Source: Pseudomonas parafulva
GTDB taxonomy: Bacteria; Pseudomonadota; Gammaproteobacteria; Pseudomonadales; Pseudomonadaceae
Assembly: GCF_000800255.1 (NCBI RefSeq)
Contig: NZ_CP009747.1
Coordinates: 4,774,001 to 4,838,000 of the forward strand
DNA length: 64,000 nucleotides
Reading direction: 5' to 3'
The translations under genes and the position numbers were made by a program. Below are positions 38,625 through 48,276 of this stretch, one piece after another. How positions within the stretch are numbered: position 1 is the stretch's first letter; each line of letters opens with the position of its first letter. The notes beneath the pieces are model-generated. The model did not search any database, was not told the origin of the DNA, and was given only the letters and a program-made list of their open reading frames with translations.

Positions 38625-39020
38625 TCAGCGCTCGAGTTCGTCCACCGCTTCCTGCAGTTCCTTCTTCGATTCGGCGAGCTTTTCCTTGCGCTTGTTGATC
38701 TTCTCCGGGTCGCCCTTCTTCATGGCCTTGTCCAGGTCCTTGGTGCGCTGGCTGACCTCGTGGCGAGCGTCGAGCACCTTCTGCTCACGCTCCTTGCGCA
38801 AGCTGCTGTCGGTGCAGTTGGCAGTGACTTCGCTCAGTGCTTTCTCCAGGCCGGCGGCCTGGTCACTGTTGTTGTGCGCGCGGGCTTCGTTGAGTTGCTG
38901 CTCGATGGCGCTGCGTTTGGCGGCGCAGCCGGTCAGGCCGGCATCGGGTTGAGCCGCCTGCAGCGGGCCGGCGGCCAGGCCGACGACTGCCAGCAGGGCG
39001 AGCGTGGAAACTGATTTCAT
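38625..39020 (-). CDS. DUF1090 family exported protein (YqjC-like)
   Basis: A 131-residue protein starting MKSVSTLALLAVVGLAAGPLQA, a signal peptide. The mature part has two cysteines (GCAAKRSAIEQQL and VTANCTDSSL) and a long charged coiled coil ending KKELQEAVDELER. This is the DUF1090 layout. The function is unknown; the family is periplasmic and widely conserved. GAGG lies upstream of the start. Confidence 0.88.
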   Translation of the reverse strand: MKSVSTLALLAVVGLAAGPLQAAQPDAGLTGCAAKRSAIEQQLNEARAHNNSDQAAGLEKALSEVTANCTDSSLRKEREQKVLDARHEVSQRTKDLDKAMKKGDPEKINKRKEKLAESKKELQEAVDELER

Positions 39021-39152
39021 GAACGAGGGCCTCTTTACAGGGCGGGACGACAAAGACGAAATCCTGCCCGGATTTTGCCCATTTGGAAACCGTGGTGACC
39101 TGATTGACCTCAAGACGGAGAAAGTCCCTACGGTTTTGTGCGATCAAGTATG

Positions 39153-39185
39153 AAAAAGCCCCTGCCAATCGCTCGGCAGGGGCTT
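39153..39185 (-). terminator. Rho-independent terminator of metK
   Basis: On the minus strand, AAGCCCCTGCC and GGCAGGGGCTT form an 11-bp stem with an 8-nt loop, running into TTTTT. It ends the ArsR-methyltransferase/metK transcript. Confidence 0.88.
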
Positions 39186-39207
39186 GCGGGTTCGACGCCA
39201 GATGGCC

Positions 39208-40398
39208 TTACAGGCCGGCCGCGTCGCGCAGGGCGGCAGCGCGGTCGGTGCGTTCCCAGGTGAAGGTGGTGAAGGTGTCGTCGCCGACGGTCTTTTGCTG
39301 CGGCTCACGGCCGAAGTGACCGTAGGCGGCGGTTTCCTGGTACATCGGGTGGAGCAGGTCGAGCATCTTGGTGATGGCGTACGGACGCAGGTCGAAGCAC
39401 TCGCGCACCAGTTGCACGATCTTCTCGTCGGAGACCTTGCCGGTGCCGAAGGTGTTGATCGAAATGGAGGTCGGCTGGGCCACGCCGATGGCGTAGGACA
39501 CCTGGATCTCGCAACGCTCGGCCAGGCCCGCGGCGACGATGTTCTTGGCCACGTAGCGGCCGGCGTAGGCGGCGGAGCGGTCGACCTTGGACGGGTCCTT
39601 GCCGGAGAACGCCCCACCGCCGTGGCGGGCCATGCCGCCGTAGGAGTCGACGATGATCTTGCGGCCGGTCAGGCCGCAGTCGCCCACCGGGCCACCGATG
39701 ATGAAGTTGCCGGTCGGGTTGATGTGGAACTGGGTGCCTTTGTGCAGCAGTTCGGCCGGCAGGGTGTGCTTGACGATCAGCTCCATCACCGCTTCCTGCA
39801 GGTCTTTCTGCGACACCTCGGGGTTGTGCTGGGTCGACAGCACCACCGCGTCGATGCCCACTACCTTGCCGTTTTCGTAGCGGCAGGTGACCTGCGATTT
39901 GGCGTCCGGGCGCAGCCACGGCAGCAGCTTGGACTTGCGCGCTTCGGCCTGGCGCTCGACCAGACGGTGCGAGAAGCAGATGGGCGCCGGCATCAGCACG
40001 TCGGTTTCGTTGCTGGCGTAGCCGAACATCAGGCCTTGGTCGCCAGCGCCCTGGTCTTCCGGCTTGGAGCGGTCGACGCCCTGGGCGATGTCCACCGACT
40101 GCTTGCCGATGATGTTCATCACCGCGCAGGTGGCGCCGTCGAAGCCGACGTCGGAGCTGTTGTAGCCGATGTCGATGATGACCTTGCGCACCAGCTCTTC
40201 CAGGTCGACCCAGGCCGAGGTGGTGACTTCGCCGGCGATGATCGCCACGCCGGTCTTGACCAGGGTTTCACAGGCCACGCGGGCGTACTTGTCCTGGGCG
40301 ATGATCGCGTCCAGGACGGCATCGGAAATCTGGTCGGCGATCTTGTCCGGATGCCCTTCGGACACGGACTCGGAGGTGAAAAGGGAGTATTCGCTCAT
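39208..40398 (-). CDS. metK: S-adenosylmethionine synthetase
   Basis: Makes S-adenosylmethionine from ATP and methionine. It is 396 residues, starting [51 protein letters not shown] and [19 protein letters not shown] are the classic ATP/metal/phosphate motifs. It starts 12 nt after the ArsR-methyltransferase gene, and its AGGA ribosome site overlaps that gene's stop codon, so both share one transcript and one operator. Confidence 0.97.
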   Translation of the reverse strand: MSEYSLFTSESVSEGHPDKIADQISDAVLDAIIAQDKYARVACETLVKTGVAIIAGEVTTSAWVDLEELVRKVIIDIGYNSSDVGFDGATCAVMNIIGKQSVDIAQGVDRSKPEDQGAGDQGLMFGYASNETDVLMPAPICFSHRLVERQAEARKSKLLPWLRPDAKSQVTCRYENGKVVGIDAVVLSTQHNPEVSQKDLQEAVMELIVKHTLPAELLHKGTQFHINPTGNFIIGGPVGDCGLTGRKIIVDSYGGMARHGGGAFSGKDPSKVDRSAAYAGRYVAKNIVAAGLAERCEIQVSYAIGVAQPTSISINTFGTGKVSDEKIVQLVRECFDLRPYAITKMLDLLHPMYQETAAYGHFGREPQQKTVGDDTFTTFTWERTDRAAALRDAAGL

Positions 40399-40410
40399 CT
40401 CGAAGGGTTC

Positions 40411-41409
40411 CTAAAATGTACCGATGTGTGTGTTGCCAGCGGCCCGCTGGAAATGCCGGACCTGGATCTGGAAACCGTTACGCAAGCCCACATAGAGGCT
40501 GTCGCCGGGGGTGAGCCCGGCCAAGGTGGCCCAACGGGCCAGATCGTCCTGCTCGAAGCCCAGCCACAGGTCGCCGCAGGCTTCGCGGGCCCACGCCTGA
40601 TCGTGACTGCACAGGTCGGTGACTAGCAGGCTGCCGCCGGGCTTCACCCGTGCGGCCAACTGGCGCAGCGCCTGGGACGGGTCGGGGAAATGGTGCAGCA
40701 CCATGTTCAGCACCACGCAGTCGGCCTGCACGTCCGCGGCGCCGAGGGCGTCGGCCAGGTGCAGGGTGACGTTGTCCAGCGCCTCGCGCTCGCACACCTG
40801 GCGGGCCAGCTCGAGCATGGTCGGGCTGTTGTCCAGTGCCGTGACGTGGGCGAAGCGCCGGGCCAGGTCGGGCAGGAAACCGCCGTCGCCGGGGCCGACC
40901 TCCAAGGCGCTGGTGTGGGCGCCGAAGTGCAGCTTGTCGAGCAGGGCCAGCAGGCTTTCCCGGTACTGCGGCAAGCCGGCGATCAGGTCCTGCTGGGCGC
41001 GGAATTTCTCTTCGACGCGCAGGAAAAAGTCTTGGCTGGTGGCCGCGCGCCGCTGTTGCACCTGGGCGATGCGGGCCTGCACCTCCTGGGCCAACGCTAG
41101 GCCATCGACTTCTTCGAGCAGCGCCGAATGCAGGCGCCCGCCCAGGCGCTGGCTGTCCGGCAGGGCGCGGCGATAGAAAATGGCATTGCCCTCACGGCGG
41201 GTGGCCACCAGGTCGGCCTGGGCCAGCACCTTGAGGTGATGGCTCATGCCCGACTGGCCGATGTCGAAGATCTGCGCCAGCTCCAGCACGCCGAAGGAGT
41301 CGCTGGCCAGCGCGCGCAGCACGTTCAGGCGCAGCGGATCGCCGCCGGCCTTGCACAGGGCGGTCAGCTCGTCGCTGCGGTGAGAGGTGATGGGCGCTTG
41401 AAGATTCAT
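40411..41409 (-). CDS. ArsR-family repressor fused to a SAM-dependent methyltransferase domain
   Basis: A 332-residue two-domain protein. Residues about 15-90 form an ArsR winged helix (DPLRLNVLRALASDSFGVLELAQIF, GMSHHLKVLAQADLV). From about 165 there is a class I methyltransferase fold with the SAM loop ALEVGPGDGGFLPDLARRF, the acidic LDNSPTMLELAR and VLNMVLHHFPDPSQALR. The likely ligand is SAM or SAH, so it would sense methyl-cycle status. It precedes metK in one operon, and a near-perfect palindrome lies 40 nt upstream of its start. This fits a SahR-like regulator of methionine metabolism. Whether the second domain still transfers methyl groups is unknown. Confidence 0.9.
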   Translation of the reverse strand: MNLQAPITSHRSDELTALCKAGGDPLRLNVLRALASDSFGVLELAQIFDIGQSGMSHHLKVLAQADLVATRREGNAIFYRRALPDSQRLGGRLHSALLEEVDGLALAQEVQARIAQVQQRRAATSQDFFLRVEEKFRAQQDLIAGLPQYRESLLALLDKLHFGAHTSALEVGPGDGGFLPDLARRFAHVTALDNSPTMLELARQVCEREALDNVTLHLADALGAADVQADCVVLNMVLHHFPDPSQALRQLAARVKPGGSLLVTDLCSHDQAWAREACGDLWLGFEQDDLARWATLAGLTPGDSLYVGLRNGFQIQVRHFQRAAGNTHIGTF

Positions 41410-41448
41410 GGAGCGGGAGTCTAGACAGCCAACCGTGCCCCCGCAAGG

Positions 41449-41474
41449 CCAATATCAAAAAGTTTTGATATTGG
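41449..41474. promoter_or_regulatory. Palindromic operator of the ArsR-methyltransferase/metK operon
   Basis: Arms CCAATATCAAAA (41449-41460) and TTTTGATATTGG (41463-41474) are exact reverse complements around a 2-nt centre. It lies 40 nt upstream of the ArsR-methyltransferase start and between it and the divergent tkt. It is the strongest operator-like palindrome in the window and the natural target of the ArsR protein. Confidence 0.85.
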
Positions 41475-41552
41475 GCGGCCGTTCGCCGCCAGCGGCAAGC
41501 CTCGAGCTTCAGGCGGCACGTCCGAAGCGGTCCGTAAGGGGGGAACCGGCGT

Positions 41553-41584
41553 CTTGCAGCTTCAAGCTTGCCGCTTGAAGCTCG
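41553..41584. repeat. Heptanucleotide repeat remnant
   Basis: Units of the GCTTCAA type meet the reverse type (CTTGCAGCTTCAAGCTTGCC and onward) upstream of tkt; a degenerate copy also lies at about 41490-41520. Same family as the arrays at 2153, 11467 and 32603. Confidence 0.7.
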
Positions 41585-41669
41585 AAATGTTTGCCCCTGG
41601 CCGCACAGTGGGGGAAAATGGTCGTCTTTTTCCCGTTTCACCACTTCTTCAAGCCTCAGGAGACCTGCG

Positions 41670-43667
41670 ATGCCCAGCCGTCGTGATCGTGCCAACGCCA
41701 TTCGTGCCCTCAGCATGGATGCCGTGCAAAAGGCCAACAGCGGCCACCCCGGTGCCCCCATGGGCATGGCGGATATCGCCGAAGTGCTTTGGCGCGACTA
41801 CCTCAAGCACAACCCGAGCAACCCCAGCTTCGCCGACCGCGACCGCTTCGTGCTGTCCAACGGCCATGGCTCGATGCTGATCTATTCGCTGCTGCACCTG
41901 AGCGGCTACGACCTGTCCATCGACGACCTCAAGGGCTTCCGCCAACTGCACAGCCGTACCCCAGGTCACCCGGAATATGGCTACACCCCAGGCGTGGAGA
42001 CCACCACCGGTCCGCTCGGCCAGGGCATCGCCAACGCCGTGGGCTTCGCCCTGGCAGAGAAGATCATGGCGGCGCAGTTCAACCGTGAAGGCCACGACAT
42101 CGTCGACCACCACACCTATGTGTTCATGGGCGATGGCTGCATGATGGAAGGCATTTCCCACGAAGTCGCCTCCCTGGCCGGCACCCTGGGCCTGAACAAG
42201 CTGATCGCCTTCTACGACGACAACGGCATTTCCATCGACGGCGAAGTGCACGGCTGGTTCACCGACAACACCCCGGCGCGTTTCGAAGCCTACAACTGGC
42301 AGGTGATTCGCAACGTCAACGGCCACGATGCCGAAGAGATCAAGACCGCCATCGAGACGGCGCGCAAGAGCGACCGTCCGACGCTGATCTGCTGCAAGAC
42401 CATCATCGGCTTCGGTTCGCCGAACAAGCAGGGCAAGGAAGACTGCCACGGCGCCCCGCTGGGCAACGACGAAATCGCCCTGGCGCGCAAGGAACTGAAC
42501 TGGAACTACGGTCCGTTCGAGATTCCGGCCGACATCTACGCCGAGTGGAATGCCAAGGACGCCGGTGCCAAGGCCGAAGCCGAGTGGAACCAGCGCTTCG
42601 AGGCCTACGCCAAGGCCTTCCCGGAACTGGCCGCCGAGTTCAAGCGCCGCAGCGCCGGTGAGTTGCCTGCCGACTTCAGCCAGAAGGCTCAGCAGTACAT
42701 CGAGGAAGTGGCCGCCAAGGGTGAGACCATCGCCAGCCGCAAGGCCAGCCAGAACACCCTGAACGCCTTCGGTCCGCTGCTGCCTGAACTGCTCGGCGGT
42801 TCGGCCGACCTGGCCGGCTCCAACCTCACCCTGTGGAAGGGCTGCAAGGGCGTCGATGCCGTCGATGCCAGCGGCAACTACGTGTTCTACGGCGTGCGCG
42901 AGTTCGGCATGACTGCCATCATGAACGGCCTGGCCCTGCACGGCGGCCTGGTGCCCTACGGCGCCACCTTCCTGATGTTCATGGAGTACGCCCGCAACGC
43001 GGTGCGCATGTCGGCGCTGATGAAGCAGCGTGTGGTGCATGTGTACACCCACGACTCCATCGGCCTGGGCGAAGACGGCCCGACCCACCAGCCGGTCGAG
43101 CAACTGACCAGCCTGCGCAGCACGCCGAACCTGGACACCTGGCGTCCGGGCGATGCGGTCGAGTCGGCCGTGGCCTGGAAAGCCGCGCTGGAGCGCAAAG
43201 ACGGTCCGTCCGCGCTGATCTTCTCCCGGCAGAACCTGCAGCATCAGCCGCGCAGCGCCCAGCAGATCGCTGACATCGCGCGTGGCGGCTACGTGCTCAA
43301 GGACTGCGCCGGCGAGCCGGAACTGATCCTCATCGCCACCGGCTCGGAAGTGGGTCTGGCCGTTCAGGCCTTCGACGCGCTCAGCGAGCAGGGCCGCAAG
43401 GTCCGCGTGGTATCGATGCCGAGCACCAGCGTGTTCGACGCCCAGGACGCCGCCTACAAGCAATCGGTACTGCCGCTGGAAGTCGGTGCGCGCATCGCCA
43501 TCGAAGCGGCCCATGCCGACTTCTGGTACAAGTACGTCGGCCTCGAAGGCCGCGTCATCGGCATGACCACCTACGGCGAGTCGGCCCCGGCCTCCGCGCT
43601 GTTCGAGGAGTTCGGCTTCACCCTGGAGAACATCCTGGGCACCGCCGAAGAGCTGCTGGAAGACTGA
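41670..43667 (+). CDS. tkt: Transketolase
   Basis: Thiamine-diphosphate enzyme of the pentose phosphate pathway. It is 665 residues, starting [32 protein letters not shown] at 41670 with AGGAG at 7-8 nt. [26 protein letters not shown], the ThDP/Mg motif [12 protein letters not shown] and the C-terminal [20 protein letters not shown] are intact. It heads a row of sugar-phosphate genes (epd, pgk, fba), though a 153-nt repeat-bearing gap separates it from epd. Confidence 0.97.
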   Translation: MPSRRDRANAIRALSMDAVQKANSGHPGAPMGMADIAEVLWRDYLKHNPSNPSFADRDRFVLSNGHGSMLIYSLLHLSGYDLSIDDLKGFRQLHSRTPGHPEYGYTPGVETTTGPLGQGIANAVGFALAEKIMAAQFNREGHDIVDHHTYVFMGDGCMMEGISHEVASLAGTLGLNKLIAFYDDNGISIDGEVHGWFTDNTPARFEAYNWQVIRNVNGHDAEEIKTAIETARKSDRPTLICCKTIIGFGSPNKQGKEDCHGAPLGNDEIALARKELNWNYGPFEIPADIYAEWNAKDAGAKAEAEWNQRFEAYAKAFPELAAEFKRRSAGELPADFSQKAQQYIEEVAAKGETIASRKASQNTLNAFGPLLPELLGGSADLAGSNLTLWKGCKGVDAVDASGNYVFYGVREFGMTAIMNGLALHGGLVPYGATFLMFMEYARNAVRMSALMKQRVVHVYTHDSIGLGEDGPTHQPVEQLTSLRSTPNLDTWRPGDAVESAVAWKAALERKDGPSALIFSRQNLQHQPRSAQQIADIARGGYVLKDCAGEPELILIATGSEVGLAVQAFDALSEQGRKVRVVSMPSTSVFDAQDAAYKQSVLPLEVGARIAIEAAHADFWYKYVGLEGRVIGMTTYGESAPASALFEEFGFTLENILGTAEELLED

Positions 43668-43708
43668 TTCATGCCGGGCGAGGCGAGGGCGATGCCCTCG
43701 TCTCGCGA

Positions 43709-43766
43709 CACAAGGCCGCTTCCACAAGGCACTGCTTGCACCGTGCCCTGTGGAAGCGGCCTTGTG
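43709..43766. repeat. REP-like 18-bp inverted repeat between tkt and epd
   Basis: CACAAGGCCGCTTCCACA (43709-43726) and its exact complement (43749-43766) flank a 22-nt loop. It belongs to the same family as the pair inside the 47923-48115 element and the weaker pair at 31691. It may serve as a 3' stem for tkt; no T run follows. Confidence 0.85.
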
Positions 43767-43820
43767 CCGCGCTGGGCTGCATGGCGGCCCCGATGGCCAT
43801 CCTGCATTAGCGAGTCGCGA

Positions 43821-44897
43821 ATGACCCACGATCGTCCCTACAAAGTTGCACTCAACGGTTACGGCCGCATCGGCCGTTGTGTCCTGCGCGCGCTGTTCGA
43901 GCGAGGGGCGAAGGCCGGCTTCGAGATCGTCGCGCTGAACGACCTGGCCGATCAGGCCAGTCTGGAATACCTGACCCGCTTCGACTCCACCCATGGCCGC
44001 TTCCCCGGCGAGGTGAAGGTCGATGGCGATTGTCTGCACATCAACGGCGACTGCGTGAAAGTCATGCGCAGTGCCACTCCCGAAGGCATCGACTGGGCGG
44101 CACTGGACGTGGACCTGGTGCTCGAATGCTCTGGCGCTTACCACAGCCGAGTCGACGGCCAGCGTTTTCTCCAGGCCGGAGCGCCGCGCGTGCTGTTCTC
44201 CCAGCCCATGGCCAGCGAGGCGGATGTCGATGCCACCGTGGTCTACGGCATCAATCAGCACTGCCTGACCGGGCACGAACGCCTGGTCTCCAACGCCTCC
44301 TGCACCACCAACTGCGGCGTGCCGCTGCTGCGCGTGCTGGATCAGGCCTTCGGCATCGACTACGTGCAGATCACCACCATCCACTCGGCGATGAACGACC
44401 AGCCGGTGATCGATGCCTACCACCACGAAGACCTGCGCCGCACCCGCTCGGCGTTCCAGTCGGTGATCCCGGTGTCCACCGGGCTGGCACGCGGCATCGA
44501 GCGCCTGCTGCCGGAACTTGCCGGGCGAATCCAGGCCAAAGCGGTACGCGTGCCGACCGTCAACGTGTCGTGCCTGGACATCACCCTGCTGACCGCTCGC
44601 GACACCAGCGCCGCCGAGGTCAACCGGGTGCTGCGCGAGGCCGCACTGGACGGTCCGCTCAAAGGCCTGCTGGCCTACACCGAGCTGCCCCACGCCAGCT
44701 GTGATTTCAACCATGATCCGCATTCGGCCATCGTCGATGCCAGCCAGACTCGCGTCAGCGGCCCTCGGCTCGTCAACCTGCTGGCCTGGTTCGACAACGA
44801 ATGGGGATTCGCCAACCGTATGCTCGACGTCGCGGGGCATTACCTGCACGTCGTCCACCAAACCGCCGCAAACAGCCCTGAAGGACTGCATTCATGA
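43821..44897 (+). CDS. epd: Erythrose-4-phosphate dehydrogenase
   Basis: GAPDH-fold enzyme of pyridoxal-phosphate synthesis that oxidises erythrose 4-phosphate. It is 358 residues, with NAD loop NGYGRIGR and catalytic cysteine C161 in [13 protein letters not shown]. The [19 protein letters not shown] string is typical of Epd rather than GapA. Its position before pgk and fba is the classic epd-pgk-fba order. It ends in a 4-nt overlap with pgk. Start at 43821 on family length; the ribosome site is weak. Confidence 0.93.
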   Translation: MTHDRPYKVALNGYGRIGRCVLRALFERGAKAGFEIVALNDLADQASLEYLTRFDSTHGRFPGEVKVDGDCLHINGDCVKVMRSATPEGIDWAALDVDLVLECSGAYHSRVDGQRFLQAGAPRVLFSQPMASEADVDATVVYGINQHCLTGHERLVSNASCTTNCGVPLLRVLDQAFGIDYVQITTIHSAMNDQPVIDAYHHEDLRRTRSAFQSVIPVSTGLARGIERLLPELAGRIQAKAVRVPTVNVSCLDITLLTARDTSAAEVNRVLREAALDGPLKGLLAYTELPHASCDFNHDPHSAIVDASQTRVSGPRLVNLLAWFDNEWGFANRMLDVAGHYLHVVHQTAANSPEGLHS

Positions 44898-46057
44898 CCG
44901 TGTTGAAGATGACCGACCTCGACCTGCAAGGTAAACGCGTACTGATCCGCGAAGACCTCAACGTGCCTGTGAAGGACGGTGTGGTCACCAGCGATGCGCG
45001 TATCCAGGCTGCGTTGCCGACCATCAAGCTGGCCCTGGAGAAGGGCGCGGCGCTGATGGTCTGCTCGCACCTCGGGCGCCCGAGCGAAGGCGAGTTCTCC
45101 CAGGAAAACAGCCTCAAGCCGGTGGCCGAATACCTGAGCAAGGCCCTGGGCCGCGACGTGCCGCTGGTGGCTGACTACCTCGACGGCGTCGAGATCAAGG
45201 CCGGTGAGGTGGTGCTGTTCGAGAACGTGCGCTTCAACAAGGGCGAGAAAAAGAACGCCGACGAGCTGGCGCAGAAGTACGCGGCCCTGTGTGATGTATT
45301 CGTGATGGACGCGTTCGGCACCGCCCACCGCGCAGAAGGTTCCACCCATGGTGTGGCCAAGTTCGCCAAGGTTGCGGCGGCCGGCCCACTGCTGGCTGCA
45401 GAGCTCGATGCCCTGGGCAAGGCGCTGAAGGCGCCGGCCAAGCCGATGGCGGCCATCGTCGCCGGTTCCAAGGTTTCGACCAAGCTCGATGTGCTCAACA
45501 GCCTGTCCGGCGTGTGCGACCAACTGATCGTCGGTGGCGGCATCGCCAATACCTTCCTCGCTGCCGCCGGTCACCCGGTTGGCAAGTCGTTGTACGAACC
45601 TGACCTGGTCGATACCGCCAAGGCCATCGCCGCCAAGGTCAGCGTGCCGCTGCCGGTGGACGTGGTGGTGGCCAAGGAATTCGCCGAGAGCGCCGAAGCC
45701 ACGGTCAAGGCCATCGCCGACGTGGCGGACGACGACATGATTCTCGACATCGGCCCGCAAACCGCTGCCCAGTTCGCCGAGCTGCTGAAGTCGTCGAAGA
45801 CCATCTTGTGGAACGGTCCGGTCGGGGTGTTCGAATTCGACCAGTTCGGCAACGGCACCAAAGTGCTGGCCAAGGCCATCGCCGACAGCGCAGCGTTCTC
45901 CATCGCCGGCGGTGGCGACACCCTGGCAGCCATCGACAAATATGGCGTCGGTGCCGATATCTCCTACATTTCCACCGGTGGCGGTGCTTTCCTCGAGTTC
46001 GTCGAGGGCAAGGTACTGCCTGCGGTGGCCGTGCTCGAAGAGCGGGCCAAGGGCTGA
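44894..46057 (+). CDS. pgk: Phosphoglycerate kinase
   Basis: Glycolytic/gluconeogenic kinase, 387 residues, normal length. [27 protein letters not shown] and the nucleotide loop [12 protein letters not shown] are present. The ATG overlaps the epd TGA. It is followed by small lipoprotein genes before fba. Confidence 0.97.
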   Translation: MTVLKMTDLDLQGKRVLIREDLNVPVKDGVVTSDARIQAALPTIKLALEKGAALMVCSHLGRPSEGEFSQENSLKPVAEYLSKALGRDVPLVADYLDGVEIKAGEVVLFENVRFNKGEKKNADELAQKYAALCDVFVMDAFGTAHRAEGSTHGVAKFAKVAAAGPLLAAELDALGKALKAPAKPMAAIVAGSKVSTKLDVLNSLSGVCDQLIVGGGIANTFLAAAGHPVGKSLYEPDLVDTAKAIAAKVSVPLPVDVVVAKEFAESAEATVKAIADVADDDMILDIGPQTAAQFAELLKSSKTILWNGPVGVFEFDQFGNGTKVLAKAIADSAAFSIAGGGDTLAAIDKYGVGADISYISTGGGAFLEFVEGKVLPAVAVLEERAKG

Positions 46058-46090
46058 TCGGCGATGGCGCCTGGCAAAGGGAGCGACCTG

Positions 46091-46309
46091 ATGGTCAAGC
46101 AATTGCCTGTGCTGGTCCTGTTCGCGCTGCTCGGCGCCTGTTCCAGCGATCGTGCGACGGATAGCGAGCCGGCGCACGCGCCCCAGGGCGGCTGCTACCA
46201 GTCGCAGTGGCAGGCCGAGACGGTTCCGGTGATCAACAAGCGCCTGGGGCCGGACGGTCTGGAGAAGTACGACGACGAGTACCAGCGCAAGGCGCCCGGC
46301 TGCCCTTGA
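46091..46309 (+). CDS. Small hypothetical lipoprotein
   Basis: A 72-residue protein starting MVKQLPVLVLFALLGACSSDR. LLGAC is a lipobox. The mature part is short, with two cysteines (GGCYQSQW and APGCP). GGGAG precedes the start at 46091. It lies between pgk and a second lipoprotein. The function is not recognised; it may simply ride on the pgk transcript. Confidence 0.7.
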   Translation: MVKQLPVLVLFALLGACSSDRATDSEPAHAPQGGCYQSQWQAETVPVINKRLGPDGLEKYDDEYQRKAPGCP

Positions 46310-46395
46310 TCGGGTCGTGGGCAACCGATGGGTGGTTTTGTGGTCTTGAACAGTGGGTCGGTGGCGTCACCACCGGCCCTACGCGAGGAAGCTGA

Positions 46396-46722
46396 ATGAA
46401 AGCGCTGCTGGCCGCACTGGCCCTGGCAACCCTGGCCGGTTGCTCGTTGCTGCAACCGACCTCCGCTCCGGCGGACACCTGGACCCGCTGGGTCTGCGAC
46501 AGCCAGGCCGAGGTGCTGTGGCGCTACGCCGACGCCTCGCAGCAGGCGGTGGACGTACGCCTCGGCGGCGCCGACCAGGTCTACCGGCTCAAGGCCGAGC
46601 CCGGTGCTTCGGGTGCGTTGTACAGCGATGGCGTGCTCGCCTTCCACACTAAGGGCAACGAAGGCCTGGTGTACTGGGAAGCGACCAACGATCTGATTGG
46701 GCGGGGCTGCAAGGCACCGTGA
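46396..46722 (+). CDS. MliC-like lipoprotein (putative lysozyme inhibitor)
   Basis: A 108-residue lipoprotein with lipobox LATLAGC. The mature domain has [36 protein letters not shown] and a C-terminal RGCKAP cysteine. This resembles the MliC/PliC fold that blocks C-type lysozyme from outer membrane or periplasm. Family assignment is by motif only. AGGAAG lies 6 nt upstream. It precedes fba. Confidence 0.75.
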   Translation: MKALLAALALATLAGCSLLQPTSAPADTWTRWVCDSQAEVLWRYADASQQAVDVRLGGADQVYRLKAEPGASGALYSDGVLAFHTKGNEGLVYWEATNDLIGRGCKAP

Positions 46723-46822
46723 TTGGCCGGACCGTCACGGCGGTCCACAACTACTTGAACAGCAACCGCCCCTGCGGCAGGCTTGCACGAAACAACGACG
46801 CTTGTCGGGAGAGAGATACACA

Positions 46823-47887
46823 ATGGCACTCATTAGCATGCGCCAGATGCTGGACCACGCCGCCGAGTTCGGCTACGGCGTTCCAGCTTTCAACGTCAAC
46901 AACCTCGAGCAGATGCGCGCCATCATGGAAGCGGCCGACAAGACCGACTCTCCGGTCATCGTCCAGGCCTCCGCCGGTGCGCGCAAATACGCCGGCGCTC
47001 CCTTCCTGCGTCACCTGATCCTGGCGGCCATCGAAGAATTCCCGCACATCCCGGTGTGCATGCACCAGGACCATGGCACCAGCCCTGACGTCTGCCAGCG
47101 CTCGATCCAGCTGGGCTTCAGCTCGGTGATGATGGACGGCTCGCTCAAGGAAGACGGCAAGACCCCGTCGGACTACGACTACAACGTGCGCGTGACCCAG
47201 CAAACCGTCGCGTTCGCCCACGCCTGCGGCGTGTCGGTCGAAGGCGAGCTGGGTTGCCTGGGCAGCCTGGAAACCGGTCAGGCCGGTGAAGAAGACGGCG
47301 TTGGCGCCGAAGGCATCCTGGACCACAGCCAGATGCTGACCGACCCGGAAGAAGCCGCTGATTTCGTCAAGAAGACCCAGGTCGATGCCCTGGCCATCGC
47401 CATCGGCACCAGCCACGGCGCCTACAAGTTCACCAAGCCGCCGACCGGCGACATCCTGGCGATCGACCGCATCAAGGCCATTCACCAGCGCATCCCCGAT
47501 ACTCACCTGGTGATGCACGGTTCTTCGTCTGTACCGCAGGACTGGCTGGCGATCATCAACGAGTTCGGCGGCGACATCAAAGAAACCTACGGCGTGCCGG
47601 TCGAAGAAATCGTCGAAGGCATCAAGCACGGCGTGCGCAAGGTCAACATCGATACCGACCTGCGCCTGGCCTCCACCGGTGCGATCCGTCGCTTCCTGGA
47701 GCAGAACAAGTCCGAGTTCGACCCGCGCAAATACTTCGCCCAGACCGTCGTGGCCATGCGTGACATCTGCATCGCCCGCTACGAGGCCTTCGGTACCGCA
47801 GGCAACGCCTCGAAGATCAAACCGATCTCCCTGGACGCCATGTACCTGCGCTACGCCAAAGGCGAGCTGGCGGCCAAGGTCAACTGA
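46823..47887 (+). CDS. fba: Class II fructose-bisphosphate aldolase
   Basis: Zinc aldolase, 354 residues, starting [27 protein letters not shown]. The metal histidines are in [13 protein letters not shown] and in GTSHGAYKF / [15 protein letters not shown] ribosome site lies upstream of the ATG at 46823. Its rho-independent terminator has been split by a MITE-like insertion. Confidence 0.97.
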   Translation: MALISMRQMLDHAAEFGYGVPAFNVNNLEQMRAIMEAADKTDSPVIVQASAGARKYAGAPFLRHLILAAIEEFPHIPVCMHQDHGTSPDVCQRSIQLGFSSVMMDGSLKEDGKTPSDYDYNVRVTQQTVAFAHACGVSVEGELGCLGSLETGQAGEEDGVGAEGILDHSQMLTDPEEAADFVKKTQVDALAIAIGTSHGAYKFTKPPTGDILAIDRIKAIHQRIPDTHLVMHGSSSVPQDWLAIINEFGGDIKETYGVPVEEIVEGIKHGVRKVNIDTDLRLASTGAIRRFLEQNKSEFDPRKYFAQTVVAMRDICIARYEAFGTAGNASKIKPISLDAMYLRYAKGELAAKVN

Positions 47888-47909
47888 TCGTTCGAGCGCA
47901 CTGAACAAG

Positions 47910-48134
47910 CCCGCAGCGATGCGTAATGCTGTTCACTTAAAGAATGCTGGGGCCGCTTCGCGGCCCTTTCGCGGCGCAAGGCCGCTCCCACAACGTCCGC
48001 GTATACCCTGAAACATGGGGCGGAGCTCAGGCCCCTGTGGGAGCGGCCTTGTGCCGCGATGGGCTGCGCAGCAGCCCCAATTCCAGCCATCCAGATCTTA
48101 AGTGAACCGCGTTACGCAGCGATGCGGGTTTTTT
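47910..48134 (+). terminator. fba terminator interrupted by a MITE-like insertion
   Basis: The left half (CCCGCAGCGATGC, 47910-47922) and right half (GCAGCGATGC followed by GGG and TTTTTT, 48116-48134) rebuild CCCGCA-GCGA-TGCGGG-TTTTTT when the 193-bp insert and one target copy are removed. This is a perfect tetraloop terminator. With the insert present, the right copy keeps only a shortened stem before the T run. Confidence 0.85.
47923..48115. mobile_element. 193-bp MITE-like element with 10-bp target-site duplication
   Basis: Terminal repeats are GTAATGCTGTTCACTTAA (47923-47940) and the complement of GTAACGCGGTTCACTTAA (48098-48115). They are flanked by exact 10-bp direct repeats GCAGCGATGC (47913-47922 and 48116-48125). 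The interior holds a REP-like inverted pair (CAAGGCCGCTCCCACA at 47977-47992 and its complement at 48036-48051) and no open frame. The 10-bp duplication length is compatible with IS4-like transposases, but the parent is not identified. Confidence 0.85.
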
Positions 48135-48243
48135 CATGCCTGCATGTCTGAGTCGGAGGAACCTGGCAGACGCGCGCAAGGTCGGTAGATCGCCCACCTG
48201 TATTCATCTATTCATGCGCGCGGCCGATGAATTAAGGCACAAT

Positions 48244-48250
48244 GCTATTA
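48244..48250 (+). promoter_or_regulatory. Extended -10 element before the diguanylate cyclase
   Basis: GCTATTAT with an upstream T forms TG-N-TATTAT, an extended -10, about 27-33 nt before the GTG start at 48277. It supports the internal GTG start, because the longer Met starts lie upstream of it. No good -35 is visible. Confidence 0.45.
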
Positions 48251-48276
48251 TTGACCTTCCGGGTCGGAGATTGCCC

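Noticed and set aside
41649..44891. 1080-residue reading frame on the minus strand across tkt and epd
   Set aside because: It is antisense to two well-supported enzymes and shows no family motif; long open antisense frames are common in GC-rich DNA.
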